Source: an uncultured Verrucomicrobia subdivision 3 bacterium (GTDB lineage: Bacteria; Verrucomicrobiota; Verrucomicrobiia; Limisphaerales; DASXHY01). From it: a stretch of 6,336 nucleotides of DNA. The stretch's first letter is position 1; the number at the start of each line of letters is the position of its first letter. The stretch covers positions 1 through 6,336 of the forward strand of contig CALBZA010000042.1 of the NCBI GenBank assembly GCA_937890005.1, in the 5' to 3' direction. The notes beneath the pieces were generated by a model. It did not search any database. It saw nothing but the letters and a program-made list of their open reading frames with translations, and was not told where the DNA came from. The position numbers were made by a program, and so were the translations under genes. Shown here in pieces: positions 6,284-6,336 of this stretch.

Positions 6284-6336
6284 GAAGCTATCCCAAAACC
6301 TCTTTCATGAGAAGGAGAGCGCAGGCGAGATGAAGG
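6284..6336. mobile_element. Probable end of an IS5-like insertion sequence (partial)
   Basis: The plus-strand sequence GAAGCTATCCCAAAACC (6284-6300) resembles the terminal inverted repeat of IS5-superfamily elements. In several IS5 subgroups the transposase stop codon sits inside the repeat, and here a minus-strand reading frame ends in exactly that way. The element would continue to the right, beyond the window. A TA dinucleotide immediately before 6284 could be part of a short target duplication. The exact boundary cannot be fixed from one end. Confidence 0.45.
6288..6336 (-). CDS. C-terminal fragment of an IS5-family transposase (partial)
   Basis: The minus strand reads LHLACALLLMKEVLG followed by TAG (6290-6288). 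The pattern of a hydrophobic helix HLACAL near the very C-terminus, then a short end in VLG with the stop inside the terminal repeat, is familiar from IS5-family (DDE) transposases. Only 15 codons are visible, so the family call is tentative and intactness cannot be judged. Its presence next to the kinase promoter marks an insertion boundary, but the kinase gene itself appears untouched. Confidence 0.45.
   Translation of the reverse strand, partial: LHLACALLLMKEVLG

Overview
The window looks like a piece of a moderately GC-rich Gram-negative chromosome. The best guess is Verrucomicrobiota, Opitutaceae-like. This rests on a giant secreted protein that combines T5SS/PEP-CTERM-type repeats and autotransporter-associated beta-strand repeats with a PEP-CTERM sorting tail, beside LytTR/LytS-type signalling genes. 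The taxonomic call is inference from protein style; no marker gene is present.

Layout: 1-364 carries no supported gene but has a compact imperfect palindrome near the left edge and a plausible promoter. 365-1099 (+) encodes a complete LytTR response regulator. 1100-1271 is a non-coding gap holding three direct repeats at 22- and 21-bp periods that look like a LytTR-type operator. 1272-5003 (+) encodes a 1243-residue, cysteine-free, repeat-rich surface protein with an N-terminal signal peptide, a gapless 216-residue internal duplication and a C-terminal PEP-CTERM anchor. 4957-6129 (-) encodes a four-helix membrane histidine kinase of the LytS/PF06580 class, convergent with the surface protein gene and overlapping its 3' end by 47 bp. 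A candidate kinase promoter lies at about 6177-6205. The last ~50 bp (6284-6336) look like the end of an IS5-like insertion sequence, with the C-terminus of its transposase on the minus strand.

Proposed working model: the kinase and the regulator form one two-component system whose genes have been separated by the gene they control. The kinase senses an unknown cue at the inner membrane and phosphorylates the regulator at Asp53. The LytTR domain then binds the repeat array just downstream of its own gene and activates the PEP-CTERM protein gene. That protein is exported by Sec and processed by an exosortase encoded elsewhere. The repeat array and the flanking arrangement are seen directly; the regulatory link is inference.
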